Below are positions 55,392-55,844 of a stretch of 55,844 bases of DNA, one piece after another. The stretch lies in the NCBI GenBank assembly GCA_949502235.1, contig CATBDC010000022.1, positions 1 through 55,844 of the forward strand, given 5' to 3'. Position 1 is the stretch's first letter. Every line of letters begins with the position of its first letter. The notes under the pieces are model-generated. The model was not told the DNA's origin and did not search any database. It was given only the letters and a program-made list of their open reading frames with translations. The position numbers were made by a program, and so were the translations under genes. Source of the DNA: an uncultured Lachnospiraceae bacterium. Its GTDB lineage: Bacteria; Bacillota; Clostridia; Lachnospirales; Lachnospiraceae.

Positions 55392-55577
55392 TTATTTACA
55401 GCAGGAGCGGATGTCAAATTCTGGATTAATAGCATAGAAATTCTTGCTGTCTAAATGATCCTGTACAATCCGCAGGGCTTCACCGAAACGGGAGGATTGA
55501 AGTAAAAATATCTCATAAAATATTTCCCTCAAAATGCCGTACTTCAATCTTTCATGGCTAATGGTTATATGTTCCAA
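55392..55577 (-). pseudogene. short open frame, possible 3' remnant of an interrupted gene
   Basis: The frame encodes about 61 residues ending in FYAINPEFDIRSCCK and opens directly after a stop codon inside the recombinase 3' end. It has no good start: only a TTG without ribosome site. The sequence SSRFGEALRIVQDHLDSKNF reads like ordinary coding sequence. It may be the tail of a host gene cut by integration of the element carrying the recombinase, or a small gene of the element. I do not recognise the family. Confidence 0.35.
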
Positions 55578-55844
55578 GTGATTTCAATGTTTCCGTCTGC
55601 AATGCGGATAACTTTGATAAGCGTATCGACTACCGCCTGTCTGTCCTCGAAAGAGAGCGTTTCCCATGTTTTTACATGATTGGTTATCTGCTTCAATCTG
55701 TCCTCTGTGTCTGTGACATTTGCCGTAACGATTTCTTCCTGCAAGGCTTTCCGCTCTGCGTCCAGTTCTGATACTTTTTCATCTATGTATTTCATCAGAA
55801 CGCCGCTTGCCCCGGACACTTTGGAGAGAAGTTCTTCGATTTCT
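55565..55844 (-). CDS. large serine recombinase, C-terminal end (truncated by window)
   Basis: The frame is open to the right window edge, so only about the last 92 residues are seen. They form a coiled coil (YIDEKVSELDAERKALQEE) followed by the block ETLSFEDRQAVVDTLIKVI and a terminal IEITWNI, the standard C-terminus of large serine site-specific recombinases in Clostridial integrative elements and phages. Catalytic domain lies outside. The gene ends facing the PilZ gene, so the element boundary may be just downstream, around 55,240-55,565. Confidence 0.8.
   Translation of the reverse strand, partial: EIEELLSKVSGASGVLMKYIDEKVSELDAERKALQEEIVTANVTDTEDRLKQITNHVKTWETLSFEDRQAVVDTLIKVIRIADGNIEITWNI

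Overview
The window looks like a chromosome segment of a low-to-mid GC, anaerobic Firmicute of the Lachnospiraceae type. Signs of this are CodY, IreB, RNase J, a sigma-K-like factor, HrcA-type CIRCE control of groESL, DUF5688 and DUF6106 family proteins, and gene orders shared with Clostridia and Bacillus. Species cannot be fixed from the sequence alone.

Positions 1-16,330 form a cell-surface region. It opens with the 3' part of a repeat-rich, wall-binding glucosaminidase. After a terminator and a good promoter (2024-2052) comes a visibly AT-rich, tightly packed polysaccharide operon: initiating sugar-phosphate transferase, WecG/TagA-type transferase, UDP-GlcNAc 2-epimerase, two GT2 and one GT4 glycosyltransferases, a Wzy-like polymerase, a sulfotransferase-like protein, a Wzx-like flippase, an acyltransferase, an LCP wall-attachment enzyme and a CE4 deacetylase. 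Together these give a Wzx/Wzy-type, possibly ManNAc-containing, sulfated and acylated polymer attached to peptidoglycan. The AT-rich composition stops at glmS (16,458). glmS (precursor supply), glf (UDP-Galf), a second LCP protein and a cohesin-domain membrane protein follow in host-like composition.

Positions 22,568-39,421 are core genes: prmA-rsmE, cysteine desulfurase-thiI, an HPr-like protein on the minus strand, mtaB, then an ireB-ruvX-DUF1292-fur-rnj-trmR-trhP run resembling the Bacillus yrzL-yrrK-yrzB-yrrMNO neighbourhood. A sigK-like gene on the minus strand and comM-dprA-topA follow.

Positions 39,422-54,600 hold codY (with a candidate CodY box at its own promoter), groES-groEL with CIRCE, guaB, an amidase, yqeG, efp, tRNA-Arg(CCG), an HtrA-type protease, glyA and a NatAB-like ABC exporter. 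Several family proteins of unknown function are interspersed. A PilZ protein on the minus strand and the C-terminal end of a large serine recombinase (edge of a probable integrative element) close the window.

The most unusual structure is a 259-bp, nearly fully self-complementary element between groEL and the next gene. All six non-Watson-Crick positions I can see in its aligned helices that discriminate between strands would be G-U wobbles in a minus-strand RNA but A-C mismatches in a plus-strand RNA. Other items worth checking are a three-half-site HrcA operator that doubles as a terminator stem before groES, a structured and possibly switchable RNA between the polysaccharide operon and glmS, an HPr-like protein lacking the catalytic histidine, and a nested palindrome between rnj and trmR.
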